Shown here piece after piece: positions 1 through 36,290 of a DNA stretch of 64,000 nt (its first letter is position 1; each line of letters opens with the position of its first letter). The notes under the pieces are model-generated. The model was given only the letters and a program-made list of their open reading frames with translations. It did not search any database and was not told where the DNA came from. This DNA comes from Rhabdophis nuchalis (taxonomy: Eukaryota; Chordata; Lepidosauria; Squamata; Natricidae): the NCBI GenBank assembly GCA_039707465.1, contig CM077647.1:117492610-117556609 (forward strand). The letters run 5' to 3'. A program made the position numbers and the translations under genes.

Positions 1-364
1 GTGATGAGATAGACCAATAGCCAAATCAGGAGACAAAATTTTGTGCATATCTGCTTCAAACCCCATTGGCCATGATTCAAATAACTACTTTAGCAGCACC
101 CAAAGCTGTCGCCTGTAAAAAGTTTAGCTTCATTTATTCAAAATTGATTTTAGTCTACTAAAGTTAAATAGGAAGTATAATTTATATACAAGGATATGAA
201 GATTACAAATGAAAATATGTTTGCCCAATTTCAGCTCAATTTCAATTTTTACAGGAATTATAACTGCAAGCTTAAAATTAAACATCTGTGCAATGATTTC
301 TAATTTTTGGAGGGCAGAATGATTTTCAATGGAAATAGATTAGGGAGGGTAGACCTTCATAAAA
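1..364. other. AT-rich G3BP2 intron sequence
   Basis: Unique-looking AT-rich sequence. I see no exon, RNA gene or recognisable repeat. Confidence 0.6.
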
Positions 365-3300
365 GACTGTGCATGCGCGAGGATGGCGGGCCGCCACTGA
401 GCTCCGTGCGGGTGGCGGGGCTGTTGGCGTTTTTAAAGCATGCCACCCGACTTTGAAGGGCCAGGTCCAGTAAGTCGCCCACCCAGGCGCCTTGTTGAGG
501 CCTGGGCGGTCTTTTAGGGTGGGCGGACATTCCGGAGCAGCCGAAAGGCGGCCGGGAAGAGAGACGCGGGCTGTGATGGTTTCCGGCCGGCTGGAGGGAG
601 GCCGAACGGGCTGAGTCGGGGGCGCCGCGCCGAGGGCGGCGAGCCGGGGGAGCCGAGGAGAGAGTGGAGAGAGCGGAGCAGAGCCGAGGCAAGCCAGGCC
701 GAGCTGTATAGAGACCCAGGGATTCAAAGAGCTACCGGAGACCAGCGGAGCCGGAGCTGGGGGACTGGAGAGGCATTGGAGACATTGGAGCCGGGAAAAT
801 GGAAGACCAGGCCAGGCCGGGAGACCAGCGAAATGAATATATTGAGAACAGCCGGGCTGAGGCCTAGGCCTAGGCCGAAGACGACCAGGCCCAAGGCCCA
901 TGGCCCAAGGCCTGAGGCCCGGAAGACACCACCCTGCTGCCCAGCAGCCCAGCTGCCAGAAGATGGAACAAGGCACTCGGAGGAGCCGGTAGGGTAGCTA
1001 TTTGAGACTTGGGGCTGGGGTTGGAGAGGTTTCCAGCTGGAAGCGGGCACAGGAGGCTGGACAGCTGGGGGAGAGTTGGGCCCCGGCCAGGCAAACATCT
1101 ATTGGCGGAGGCTCGAGGCCCTAGAGACAATGCGTGGCTGTGGCCTGCCTAAGGGCCCCTGTGCCGGGTGACTTCGCCTCCATCCAACACCCAGTTCCCC
1201 TGCGCTTTACATCTGCGTTTACATCTGCTCATCATTTACCATCTAACAGCACCCATACGGACTATTGCGACCACTTAAGACCTTACAAACTCTCCGAACC
1301 AGATTTTATACTTACTGGAAGAAATGTTTTAACTTACTATAACACCTATTTTTAACATCTATGTAGCCAACTGACACCCTGCAATTTCCCGTGGGACCCA
1401 TTGTATATTTGCATGTACTCAAGGGCAGCCCTCATCCTACTGCGGGAGTCCCTCCTCTCGCAGGTTTGGCCCTCCTCATTAAAGAGGGCCCACCTTGATG
1501 AGGGATTTATTAATCCAAAGAGGTGGGCGAAACGCGGTCTTAGAGGGTTTCTAGTTAGAGCTGTTACTCGTTTAAGGGGTTCCAGGGAGGAGGGAGGGTC
1601 TTTTCAGTCAGAACGGGGCCAAGATACAGGGTCGGCGGACGGAAGCGGAAGTAGGATTAAGGATGGGTCCATTAAAAAGGGGGGACTGGGGGTCGTTCCT
1701 ACAGACGGCGTTCCCATTCGATTGGTTTGGGGGAGGGGCAGGGGTGGCAGGAGACAGGATGTCCACCATGGGTTGGGAGAACGTGGCCGTTGGTTACGAG
1801 AGGTCACTTGCCCCGGCCCCCTGTGCTCCGCTCGCGGGCTAGGCGGTCAGGGATCACAAAACTGGGGCCCCCCTGGGCTGATGTTTTATAACGTCAGGTC
1901 CGTGGTGAACAAAGCCCCCCTTATTCATGACCTTGTGTCAGAGGGGGACCCGGACCTGGTGGGAATCACGGAGACCTGGTTGGGCTCCGAGGGGGGTGCG
2001 CCCCTCGTGGAAATGTGCCCACGGGGCTACCGTGCATTTCATCAGCCCTGGGCCCTGGGTAGGGGTGGGGGGGTGGCGGTTATTGTTAAGGAAGGAAAGC
2101 TGAGGAAGACCACTGTCCCTCAGACGACTGGTGTTGAGTCCCTCTACGTGAAGTGGGGCCTAAGGAGGCAGTTGGGCTTGCTGCTTGTATACCTGGCTCC
2201 CCGCTATGTAACAGCAGCCCTGCCCGAATTGCTCGAGGTGATCGCCGAGATTTATTTAATTAGATTTATACCCTGCCCTTCTCCAAAGAGGACCCAGGGC
2301 AGCGCACAGGAATTTAAAAAACACATACAAAAGTCACAATACAAAATTTAAAAACTTATTAAATTACCCATCCTGCGCTAAAAACCAATTAAAATCCCCA
2401 AAATTAAAAACTGTCTAAAATATTCACAGCGGAGGTTACGCTAGGCCGGCTTGGTGAAAGAAATGTGTCTTTAGACACTGGCGGAAGAGGCAGAGGTCGG
2501 AGATGGTGCGAAGTTCAGGGGGTAGGTCGTTCCAAAGGGCGGGGCCCGCCACAGAGAAGGCCCTTCTCCTAGGTGTCGCCAGTTGGCATTGTCTGGCCGA
2601 CGGTACCCTGAGAAGGCCCTCTCTGTGGAAGCGGATCAGTCGAAGGGATGTATGGGGCAGGAGACGGTCTCGCATATAACTAGGTCCCAAGCCATGGAGC
2701 GCTCTGAAGATGGTCGTCAAAATCTTGAAGCGCACCCGAAAGACCAAAGGGAGCCAGTGCAGCTCATGCAGGATCGGTGTTATATGGGAGTGTCTAGGCT
2801 GCATTCTGTACTAGCTGTAGCTTTCGAGTGCACCTCAAGGGAAGCCCCATGTAGAGAGCATTACAGTAGTCGAGTCGGGATGTCACGAGTGCTTGAGTGA
2901 CTGTGCGAAGGGCAGCCCGGTCCAGTAAGGGGCGCAATTGGCGCATCAGGCGTACCTGATGAAACGCCCCCTTGGCCACGGCCACCATATGGTCCTCCAT
3001 GGACAGCCGGGAATCCAGGACGACACCCAAATTGCGCACCCTCTCCACGTGGGTCAGTGTTTCGCCCCCTATGGCCAGAGTTGGAGTAATCTGGCTGAAC
3101 CGGGGTGCCGGAAACCACAGCCACTCTGTCTTGGACGGGTTGAGCTTGAGTTTGTTACTACCCATCCAGATCCGTACGGCCTCCAAACACCGGGACAACA
3201 CCTCGGCGGCATCGTTGGGGTGGTCTGGGGTGGATATGTACAGCTGAATATCATCAGCGTACAGATGATATCCCACCCCAAAACCATGGATGATCTCGCC

Positions 3301-6225
3301 CAGCGGCTTCATATATGTGTTGAATAGGAGGGGCGAGAGGACCGACCCCTGAGGAACACCACATAAGAGGCCCCCCTGCCAACACATATTGCGACCGACC
3401 AGAGAGGTAGGATGAGAACCACCGTAAAACGGTGCCTCCCAGTCCCAACCCCCCCCAGTCGGTGCAATAAGATGCCATGGCCGATGGTATCAAAAGCCGC
3501 TGAGAGGTCTAACAGGACTAGGATAGAGGAATATCCTCTATCCTCCAGAGATCATCTGGTGGTGGAGATCCCCAGACTGATCTCCACCACCAGATGGAGA
3601 TCATGGGGGACTTTAACTTGTCATCGGCAGGCGAAACATCCGAGGCGGCTCGGGAGTTCATGGTTTCCATGACGGCTATGGACCTGACCCAATTAGTTCA
3701 GGGCCCCACTCACGAGGGAGGACACACACTGGATCTGATTTTTGTCTCTGGGCAGTGGAGAAGTGATCTCGGAACAGGGGATTTAGCCATCTGTCCTTGT
3801 CATGGACAGATCACTCTCTCCTTCGGATCGACTTTCCAACCGTCACACCCCACCGTGGGGAGGCGGAACCGGAAATACCCAGGTGGTTCCGCCCCAGGCG
3901 CCTGATGGACCCAGAAAGGCTCCAGAGGGAGCTTGGGCCAATACCTGTGTCCTTGCCCCGCGACTCGACTGAGGACCTAGTGGCCGCATGGTATAGTGTG
4001 GCCGCGGGGGCCTTGGATCGAGTTGCGCCCTTGCAGCCTCTCACGCGGCGTCGACTCACCCAGGCCCCCTAGTTCACCGAGGGGCTGCGGGAGATGAAAT
4101 GCCGCAAGAGATTAGGTGGAGATCCTCTCGATCCGAACACTAGTGAGAGACCATATTAGGGCTTACTTAGTGGCGATAAGAGTGGCCAAATGGGAGTATT
4201 GTGCCATCCTTATCGCGTCTGCAGATAACCGCCCTGCCGCCCTATTCGGGGAGACCCGCTCCCTTCTCCACCAGAGGCCGCGGGAAGCCCCTTTGCAGGG
4301 GCGAGCAGAGGAATTTGGAGCTTATCTGCAGGACAAAATCACTCAGATTCGGAACGAGTTGCCCTCCACTGAAAGTGGCCCAGTCGGCCTGTCTGATGCC
4401 GGTCTTGTGACAACATCTTGGGAGGAGTTTGACTTTGTTGCTACCGAGGATATGGACAGGTTGTTGAGGAGCCTTAGGGCTACCACATGTTTAATGGACT
4501 TATGTCCCTCCTGGCTTGTACTGGCATCCTGGGAGGTGACATGAGGCTGGCTCCAGGGCATTGTGAATTCATCTCTGAGTGAGGGGTCCTTGCCTACCGT
4601 CTTGAAAGAGGCGGTGGTGAGGCCCCTCCTCAAGAAACCATCTCTGGACCCAGCATTATTAGAAAACTATCGTCCAGCCTCCAACCTCCACTTTTTAGCG
4701 AAGGTTGTCGAGAGTGTGGTGGCCCAACAGTTTCCTCGACACCTGGAGGAAGTTGATTATCTAGACCCGCGCCAGTCCAGCTTCCGGCCCGGTCACAGCA
4801 TCGAGATGGCATTGGTCGCGTTGGTGGATGATCTCTGGAGGGCTTGGGATAGAGGTTGCTCCTCTATCCTAGTCCCATTAGATTTCTCAGCGGCTTTCAA
4901 TACCATCAATCATGGTATCTTATTGCACCCACTGGGCGGGTTGGGACTGGGAGGCACCGTTTTACGGTGGTTCTCATCCTACCTCTCTGGTCGGTCGCAA
5001 TATGTGTTGGCAGGGGGGCAGAGGTCGGCCTCGAGACCCCTCTTATGTGGGGTTCCTCAGGCGTCGGTCCTCTCGCCCCTCCTGCTCAACACATATACGA
5101 AGCCGCTGGGCGAGATCATCCATGGTTTTGGGGTGGGATATCATCTATACGCTGATGATATTCAGCTGTACATATCCACCCCAGACCACCCCAACGATGC
5201 CGCTGAGGTGTTGTCCTGGTGTCTGGAGGCCGTACGGGGTTGGATGTATAGCAACAAACTCAGGCTCAACCCGTCCAAGACCGAGTGGCTGTGGTTCCCG
5301 GCACCCCTGTACAGCCAAGTAAGTCCAACACTGGCCATTGGGGACGTACAACTAGCCCCCGTGGAGAGGGCGCGCAACTTGGGTGTCCTCCTGGATTCCC
5401 GGCTGACCATGGAGGACCATGTGGCAGCCGTGGCCAGGGGGGCGTTCTATCAGGTACACCTGATACGCCAGTTGTGCCCCTTACTGGACCGGGGAGCCCT
5501 TCGCACAGTCACTCAGGCATTGGTGACATCCCGGCTGGACTACTGCAACGCTCTCTACATGGGGCTTCCCTTGAGGTGCACTCGAAGGTTGCAGTTGGTC
5601 CAGAATGCGGCCGCGTGGGTAATTATGGGTGCCTCAAGGCAATCCCACAAAACACCTCTCCTGCGCGAGCTGCACTGGCTACCTGTGGCCTTTCGGGTGC
5701 GCTTCAAGATTTTGACGACCATCTTCAAAGCGCTCCATGGTTCGGGGCCTAGTTATATTCGCGACCGCCTCCTGCCCCATACATCCCTTCGACCGATCCG
5801 CTCCCACAGAGAGGGCCTTCTCAGGGTACCGTCAGCCGGGCAATGCCGGTTGGCGGTGCCCAGGGGAAGAGCCTTTTCTGTGGCGGGCCCTGCCCTCTGG
5901 AACGACCTACCCCCCCGATCTACGCACCATCATGGACCTCCGCCTTTTCCGCCGTCTTAAAACCCATTTATTTCAACAAGCCGGCCTAGCATAACCCCCG
6001 TTCTGACTTTTATAGGGATAATTTTTATAGGGATAACTTTTAAATTTTAGAGTTTTATTAATTTTAGCACAGGGAATATTTAATTAGTTTTTAACAATTT
6101 TGGATTTTTGTATTTTTTGTATGATTTTAATGATGCCTGTGCGCCGCCCTGGGTCCTTTTTTAGGAGAAGGGCGGGGTATAAATTTAATAAAATAAAATA
6201 AAATAAATAAATAAATAATTCTTGT
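365..6225 (+). mobile_element. L2-type LINE, near full-length copy, interrupted at 2252-3550
   Basis: From 365 to about 1400 the element has a GC-rich 5' region. An open frame from 1401 enters an apurinic/apyrimidinic endonuclease domain (MFYNVRSVVNKAPLIHDL, then GITETWL) up to about 2250. After the inserted copy the endonuclease resumes near 3560 (GDFNLSS; the DH motif region is mutated) and passes into a reverse transcriptase, open from 4563 to 5960, with [12 protein letters not shown] and YADDIQLY. The 3' end carries CGCCCTGGGTCC and a TATAAAT-(AAATA)n tail. The SAAFDTIDH and HLYADDTQLY-type motifs point to the L2 clade of the CR1/Jockey group. Frameshifts and stops make it inactive. Confidence 0.85.
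2252..3550 (-). mobile_element. 5'-truncated L2-type LINE inserted antisense into another L2
   Basis: The tail (reverse complement of TATAAATCTAATTAAATAAA) lies at 2252-2271. The reverse transcriptase reads on the minus strand with [20 protein letters not shown] at 3300-3360 and YADDIQLY at 3240-3265. The copy is truncated at about 3550, just upstream of the SAAFDT motif region. It sits in the endonuclease of the flanking plus-strand L2. Confidence 0.85.
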
Positions 6226-6935
6226 CCCTTTCATAACTGTCACTGCCAGAATCATGTAAAATCCAAAACAAAAATATTATATTTTTAACTGTAAAAGTTA
6301 TTGAACTCAGCTTTTTCTAAGCATATGGTGCATATAATCATTGTGAGCCTCCCCTGGAATTTTTTATAAAAATGTTTTATACCTAAAAATTATGTTTAAT
6401 AGTGCAGCCTAATGAACTGTACCTTTTTTCTGATCCAGAAAAAATCTTATGAACCTACAGTATATTTTATCTGCTATTAGATTTATCGAGTGCAAAGTGT
6501 TCTGGAGGAACTACAAACATGATGTAATACATATTAAGCTTGGAATGCTTCCAAATGCATGAAACAAACTGTTTGATACTCAGAACACTGATTCTATCTT
6601 CAGATTGTAAGTTTCATAAAATTATGGATTGAAAGTAAAATTTTAAAGTGCTTTGCATAGCCCTATTTATTTTTCTTATCCAGCATACATATTTAATAAT
6701 ATTTAATAATATTTTGTTTTATATTCTATCATAGAATTCAAAAATGGCACATTTAGTTCTCACCCAAACTCCATTGATCCATGAACAGTCCTTACATTCT
6801 ACCTAATTTTAAAAGTTACTTCTATGTAGTTTTTTTTTTTAAACTGGAATATATTCAGTCTATAGTCTTTAAGTGAAAATTCATAACTTGATCTTCATGG
6901 AGATCTAGGAAATTCACAACGAATTGAAACAATAC
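6226..6935. other. AT-rich G3BP2 intron sequence
   Basis: Intronic sequence between the L2 tail and coding exon 8 (6936-7038). No gene or repeat recognised. Confidence 0.6.
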
Positions 6936-31502
<24,567 letters not shown>

Positions 31503-31849
31503 TTCTTTGGCAAATGTCAAAGGCTGCAATAGAGGAAGAATATCTATATAAGAAACATGCTTCAAAATATTTAGTTTTCAATGTAATATAATTTTGAAAA
31601 TATTTAAAAAGTTTTCAAAACAAAAAGAGGAATATTTTCTTTCAGACTGCAGCATGAAGACCTTAGTGATCAGTCAGTACATCTAATAATCCAATCCCAT
31701 GCAAACCCCTTTGAATTTTATTTATTAAACTTACCTTTCTCCCAACAGTTGAAGGCAGCCTATACTGCAATACTCTTGTAGACTAGGTTGGAAAATATAG
31801 ACTGAAGTTACCCAGTGACTTTTTAGGGACAAGAATAGATTTTGAATCT

Positions 31850-32735
31850 GGATTTGAATCAGACTTAGATGAGGGAATAGAAGAGGAATTCATAAAATTT
31901 GCAGATGACATTAAGTTGCCAGGAATAACCAATAACTCAAAAGACAAGTTCAGGATCCAGAAAGATCTTGACAGACTTAAACAAGGAACCCTATCCAAAA
32001 TGAAATTTAATGTGGAAAAAAGCAAGGTTTTACACCTAGGCAGGAACCCCCCCCCCCCCCCCCAAATATACAAGTACAGATTAGACAGCACCTGGCTCAA
32101 AAATAGTAATTGTGAGAGGGATCTTGGAGTCCTAGTGGACGATCATTTAAACATGAGCCAGCAGTGTGTAGCCACTGCCAAAAAAGCTAATACAATTCTT
32201 GATTGTATAAACAGGCATAAGATCAAAATTGCATCAAGTATTAGTACCACTTTGTAAAAACTACACCTGTTCAGTTTTGGTCACCACATTACAAAAAATA
32301 TGTTGAGACTTTGGGAAAAGTGCAAAAAAGAGCAACTAATATGATTAAAGGCATGCAGGCAAAAACATATGAAGAACAGTTTCAGGAATTAGATGACTAG
32401 TTTAGAGAAAAGAATGCTAGGGGTGACATGATAGCAGTGTTCCAGTATTTGAGAGGCTGCCACAAAGAAGAACGGGTCAACTTATTTTCAAAAGCACCAG
32501 AAAGCAAGACAAGACCAATGGATGGAAACTAATCAAGCAATATGGAATTAAATAGAAACTTCCTAACAGTGAAAACAATTAACCAGTGGAACAGGTTGAC
32601 TTCAGAAGTTGTAGTACTTCATCATTGGAGATTTTAAAGAAAAGACTGATTAGCCACTTGCCTGAAATGGTATAGCAAGGGGTTGGACATGAAGACCTCA
32701 AAGGTTTCTTCGAACTTTATTTTGAATTGAAATTG
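31850..32735 (+). mobile_element. CR1 LINE, 5'-truncated
   Basis: Reads DEGIEEEFIKFADDIKLPG, DLDRLKQ, MKFNVEKSKVLHLGRN, then DLGVLVDDHLNMSQQCVATA and KKANTILDCI: the catalytic [F/Y]ADD box and C-terminal end of CR1 reverse transcriptase. The 3' part (AACAGGTTGACTTCAGAAGT, then CCTCAAAGGTTTCTTCGAAC) matches CR1 3' ends. A run of about 17 C at 32048-32064 and several stops disable it. It lies antisense to G3BP2 in intron 1. Confidence 0.85.
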
Positions 32736-32960
32736 AATTCTGTTCATTAGACTAGACAAGCCCAGTTTTGCAACAGTTTATCATATGTTTTAGCTTCCAG
32801 CTCTCTAATTATCTTTTTCCAGGTTGCCCTGAAAGATTTCCAAGGTCCTTTCCAGCTCTATTCTGACTTGATTGAATCTCCCCAGTCCTAGTCCAATACC
32901 TAACCATAGCAGTAGTTACTTGAAGCTTAAGCGGGCAAAGGATAAAGTCTCCATTGAGCA

Positions 32961-35395
32961 TTATAATAATAATAATAATAATAATAAAGTTGAATTTATT
33001 AACCGCTCCCTCTCCCCACAGGGACTCGGGGCGGTGCACAGGGAGAATAAAAACAATAAAAATACAAAATACATACAATTTAAAACAGATGAAACTAATT
33101 CCTGTGCTAAAATCCCATTAACTAAAAATCCCCACTAAATATAAATAAACATTAAAAAACCCATAGAGAGAGAGACTACCCTAGGCCGGCCAGGCGGAAA
33201 AGATGAGTCTTCAATTTCAGGCGGAAGGAGCGGAGGTCCGTGGTCGTTCTAATATCGGGGGGAAGGTCGTTCCAGAGGGCCGGGCCCGCCACAGAGAGAG
33301 CCCTTCCCTTGGGCGTCGCCCGCTGACAAAGTCTAGTGGACGGCACCCGGAGAAGTCCCTCTCTGTGGGAGCGAATCGGCCGTGAGGATGTGTGAGGCAG
33401 GATCCGATCCCGCAGGTAGCTAGGTCCCGAGCCATGGAGCGCTTTAAAGATGATAACTAACACCTTGAAGCGCACCCGGAAGACGACAGGCAGCCAGTGC
33501 AGCTCGCGCAAGAGCGGTGTTACATGGGTGAACCTAGTGGTTCCCATAATTGCTCGCGCGGCTGCATTCTGAACTAACTGAAGCCTCCAGGTGCACCTCA
33601 AGGGGAGCCCCATGTAGAGAGAGTTACAATAGTCCAGTCGGGATGTCACGAGGGCATGAGTGACTGTGCGAAGGGCGTCCCGATCCAATAGGGGGCGCAA
33701 TTGGCGAACCAGGCGAACCTGGTGAAACGCCCTCCTGGCCACGGCTGTCACTTGCTCTTCCATAGACAGCTGGGTATCCAGGAGGACTCCCAAATTGCGC
33801 GCCCCATCCACAGGGGCAAGATGTTCGCCCCCTATGGCCAGCGTTGGAGAGAGCTGGTTGAATCGGGCAGCCGGAAACCACAGCCACTCGGTCTTGGTCG
33901 GGTTGAGCCTGAGTCCGTTACTTCCCATCCAGATCCGCACGGCTTCCAGGCACTGGCACATCACCGCTACGGCAACCCTCACTTAAAGAAGCGTTGACAA
34001 CCTCTTGGAGCCAGCCTCGTGTCACCTCCCAGGATGCCAGTACAAGCCAGGAGGGACACGGGTCCAATAAACATGTGGTGGCTCGCAGTCGTCCACGTAA
34101 CCTGTCCATATCCTCGGAAGCAACGGAGTCAAATTCCTCCCAAACAAGATCAGCCTCATGGCATCCCACTGGGCCACGAATGGGGGCTAGCTCGTTCTGT
34201 ATCTGAGCGGTTTTGTCCTGCAGAAAAGTCACAAATTCCTCTGCTCTACCCTGTAGCGGGGCTTCCCGCACCCTCTGTTGCAGGAGGGAACGGGTCACCC
34301 TAAACAGGGCGGCCCCATGTAGAGAGAGTTACAATAGTCCAGTCGGGATGTCACGAGGGCATGAGTGACTGTGTGAAGGGCGTCCCGATCCAATAGGGGG
34401 CGCAATTGGCGAACCAGGCGAACCTGGTGAAACGCCCTCCTGGCCACGGCTGTCACTTGCTCTTCCATAGACAGCTGGGTATCCAGGAGGACTCCCAAAT
34501 TGTGCGCCCCATCCACAGGGGCAAGATGTTCGCCCCCTATGGCCAGCGTTGGAGAGAGCTGGTTGAATCGGGCAGCCGGAAACCACAGCCACTCGGTCTT
34601 GGTCGGGTTGAGCCTGAGTCTGTTACTTCCCATCCAGATCCGCACGGCTTCCAGGCACTGGCACATCACCGCTTCGGCAACCCTCACTTAAAGAAGCATT
34701 GACAACCTCTTGGAGCCAGCCTCGTGTCACCTCCCAGGATGCCAGTACAAGCCAGGAGGGACACGGGTCCAATAAACATGTGGTGGCTCGCAGTCGTCCA
34801 CGTAACCTGTCCATATCCTCGGAAGCAACAGAGTCAAATTCCTCCCAAACAAGATCAGCCTCGTGGCCTCCCACTGGGCCACGAATGGGGGCTAGCTCGT
34901 TCTGTATCTGAGCGGTTTTGTCCTGCAGAAAAGTCACAAATTCCTCTGCTCTACCCTGTAGCGGGGCTTCCCGCACCCTCTGTTGCAGGAGCGAACGGGT
35001 CACCCTAAACAGGGCGGCAGGGCGGTTTTCTGCGGATGCTATGAGAGTGGCACAATGATGGCGTTTGGCCACTCTCAGCGCCACAATGTAAGTCCGTAAA
35101 TGGGCTCTTACCTGTGTCCGGTCAGATTCAGAGCGAGTAGCCCTCCATCTTCCCTCTAGGCATCTCTTGCGGCGTTTCATCGCCCTCAGCTCCTCGGTGA
35201 ACCAAGGAGCCGGGGCGGCTCGGCGCCGCAAGAGAGGCCGCAAGGGCGCGACCCGATCCAAGGCTCCCGTGGTCGCAATATTCCATGTGGCCACGAGGTC
35301 CTCCATCGGGGCGCGGGTCAGGGGTACAGGAAGTGGCCCAAGCGCCGTCTGGAACCCAACAGGGTCCATCAGGCGCCTGGGGCGAAACCAGATAG
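32961..35395 (-). mobile_element. L2-type LINE with internal deletion and 705-bp tandem duplication
   Basis: The tail is (AAT)n at 32961-32986 followed by the GTGCACCGCCCCGAGTCC motif, and the reverse-transcriptase C-terminus lies at 33176-33960. Near 33970 the frame jumps from [12 protein letters not shown] back to the upstream linker VNASLSEG, removing the fingers/palm including YADD. The segment 33607-34311 is then repeated almost perfectly as 34312-35016, deletion junction included. The 5' end is truncated near 35395 at WFRPRRLMDP. Confidence 0.85.
33607..35016. repeat. Two tandem 705-bp units within the L2 copy
   Basis: Every marker compared recurs at an offset of exactly 705 bp (for example CATGTAGAGA at 33611 and 34316, CCCTCACTTAAAG at 33976 and 34681), with only a few substitutions. 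The junction has 2-5 bp of microhomology (GC/GCCCC). Confidence 0.9.
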
Positions 35396-35465
35396 GAAGT
35401 TCTGGAAAAATTATGGAATTTTTCAATAAACATTTACAGATTAATTATCCAAAATGTGTATTCAG

Positions 35466-36290
35466 ATAGTCTCGACTTACAACCATTTGTTTAATGGTCA
35501 TTCAACGTTACAAGAGCACTGAAAAAAGCAACTTCTGATAGTTTTTCCGGCCATTGAAGCATCCCCATAGTCATGTCATGGCACGGGGCCTAGCTATCTA
35601 CGAGACCGTCTAATGCCCCATACATCCCTACGACTGACTCGCTCCCAGGGAAAGGGTCTTCTCCGGGTGCCGTTGACCGGGCAATGCCGATTGGCGGCTC
35701 CCAGGGGAAGGGCCTTCTGTGTGGTGGGCCCAACCCTCTGGAACGGCCTATCTCCCGATTTCCGTACCATCTCAGACCTCCGCTTGTTCCGCCGGCACTT
35801 AAAAACTTACTATTTTCATCTGGCCGGCCTAGCATGATCTACTCCGCACCCTACTGTCTTATAACAAATCAAAGTTTAATTTATGGGTTTTTAAATTTTT
35901 AAGCAGGGTATTGATTTAATTTAGTTATTATTTAGTAATATTTTGTATTTATGTATATTTATTTTAAATCTCTGTTCGCCGCCCCGAGTCCCTTTGTGTT
36001 GAGATGGGTGCGGGTTACAAATGTGAATAATAATAATAACGATGATCAAAATTCTGACACAGGACAATTGGCTCATATTTATGATAATTGTAGTGTCCTG
36101 GGGTCATATGATTATCTTTTGTGACTTTCTAACAAGCAAAATCAATGGGAAAGCCACATTCACTTAACAACTGTATTACTAACTTAACTGCAGTGAACAA
36201 CTATGGAAAGAAAGGACATAAAATGGGGCAAAAATCAACTATCTTGCTTAGCAATAGAAATTTTGGCTCCATTGTGGTAGTAGATCCAGA
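35466..36290. repeat. TAGTCCTCGACTTAC-family repeat split by an L2 fragment
   Basis: The left part 35466-35580 begins TAGTCTCGACTTACAACC. The right part 36048-36290 contains ATCAAAATTCTGACAC and CTTGCTTAGCAATAGAAATTT and ends CTCCATTGTGGTAGTAG, the inverted form of the start. The ends are thus terminal inverted repeats, implying a DNA transposon. Confidence 0.7.
35582..36047 (+). mobile_element. L2-type LINE 3' fragment
   Basis: Encodes the last ~75 residues of the L2 ORF (MPHTSLRLTRSQGKGLLRVP, then GPTLWNGLSPDFR) and a 3' UTR ending CGCCGCCCCGAGTCC with an (AAT)n tail. Inserted in the repeat above. Confidence 0.85.

Noticed and set aside
326..1355. Several overlapping ORFs, one of 216 codons on the minus strand
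   Set aside because: They lie in the GC-rich 5' region of the plus-strand L2. Proline/alanine-rich shadows without recognisable domains.
3520..3544. 11-bp inverted repeat AGGATAGAGGA / TCCTCTATCCT
   Set aside because: The same near-palindrome occurs at the equivalent position in the other L2 copies, so it is ordinary L2 sequence.
2252..6000. Twin-priming (5' inversion) of a single L2
   Set aside because: The inverted and direct parts overlap in content (both contain the RT region and 3' end), so two separate insertions are required.
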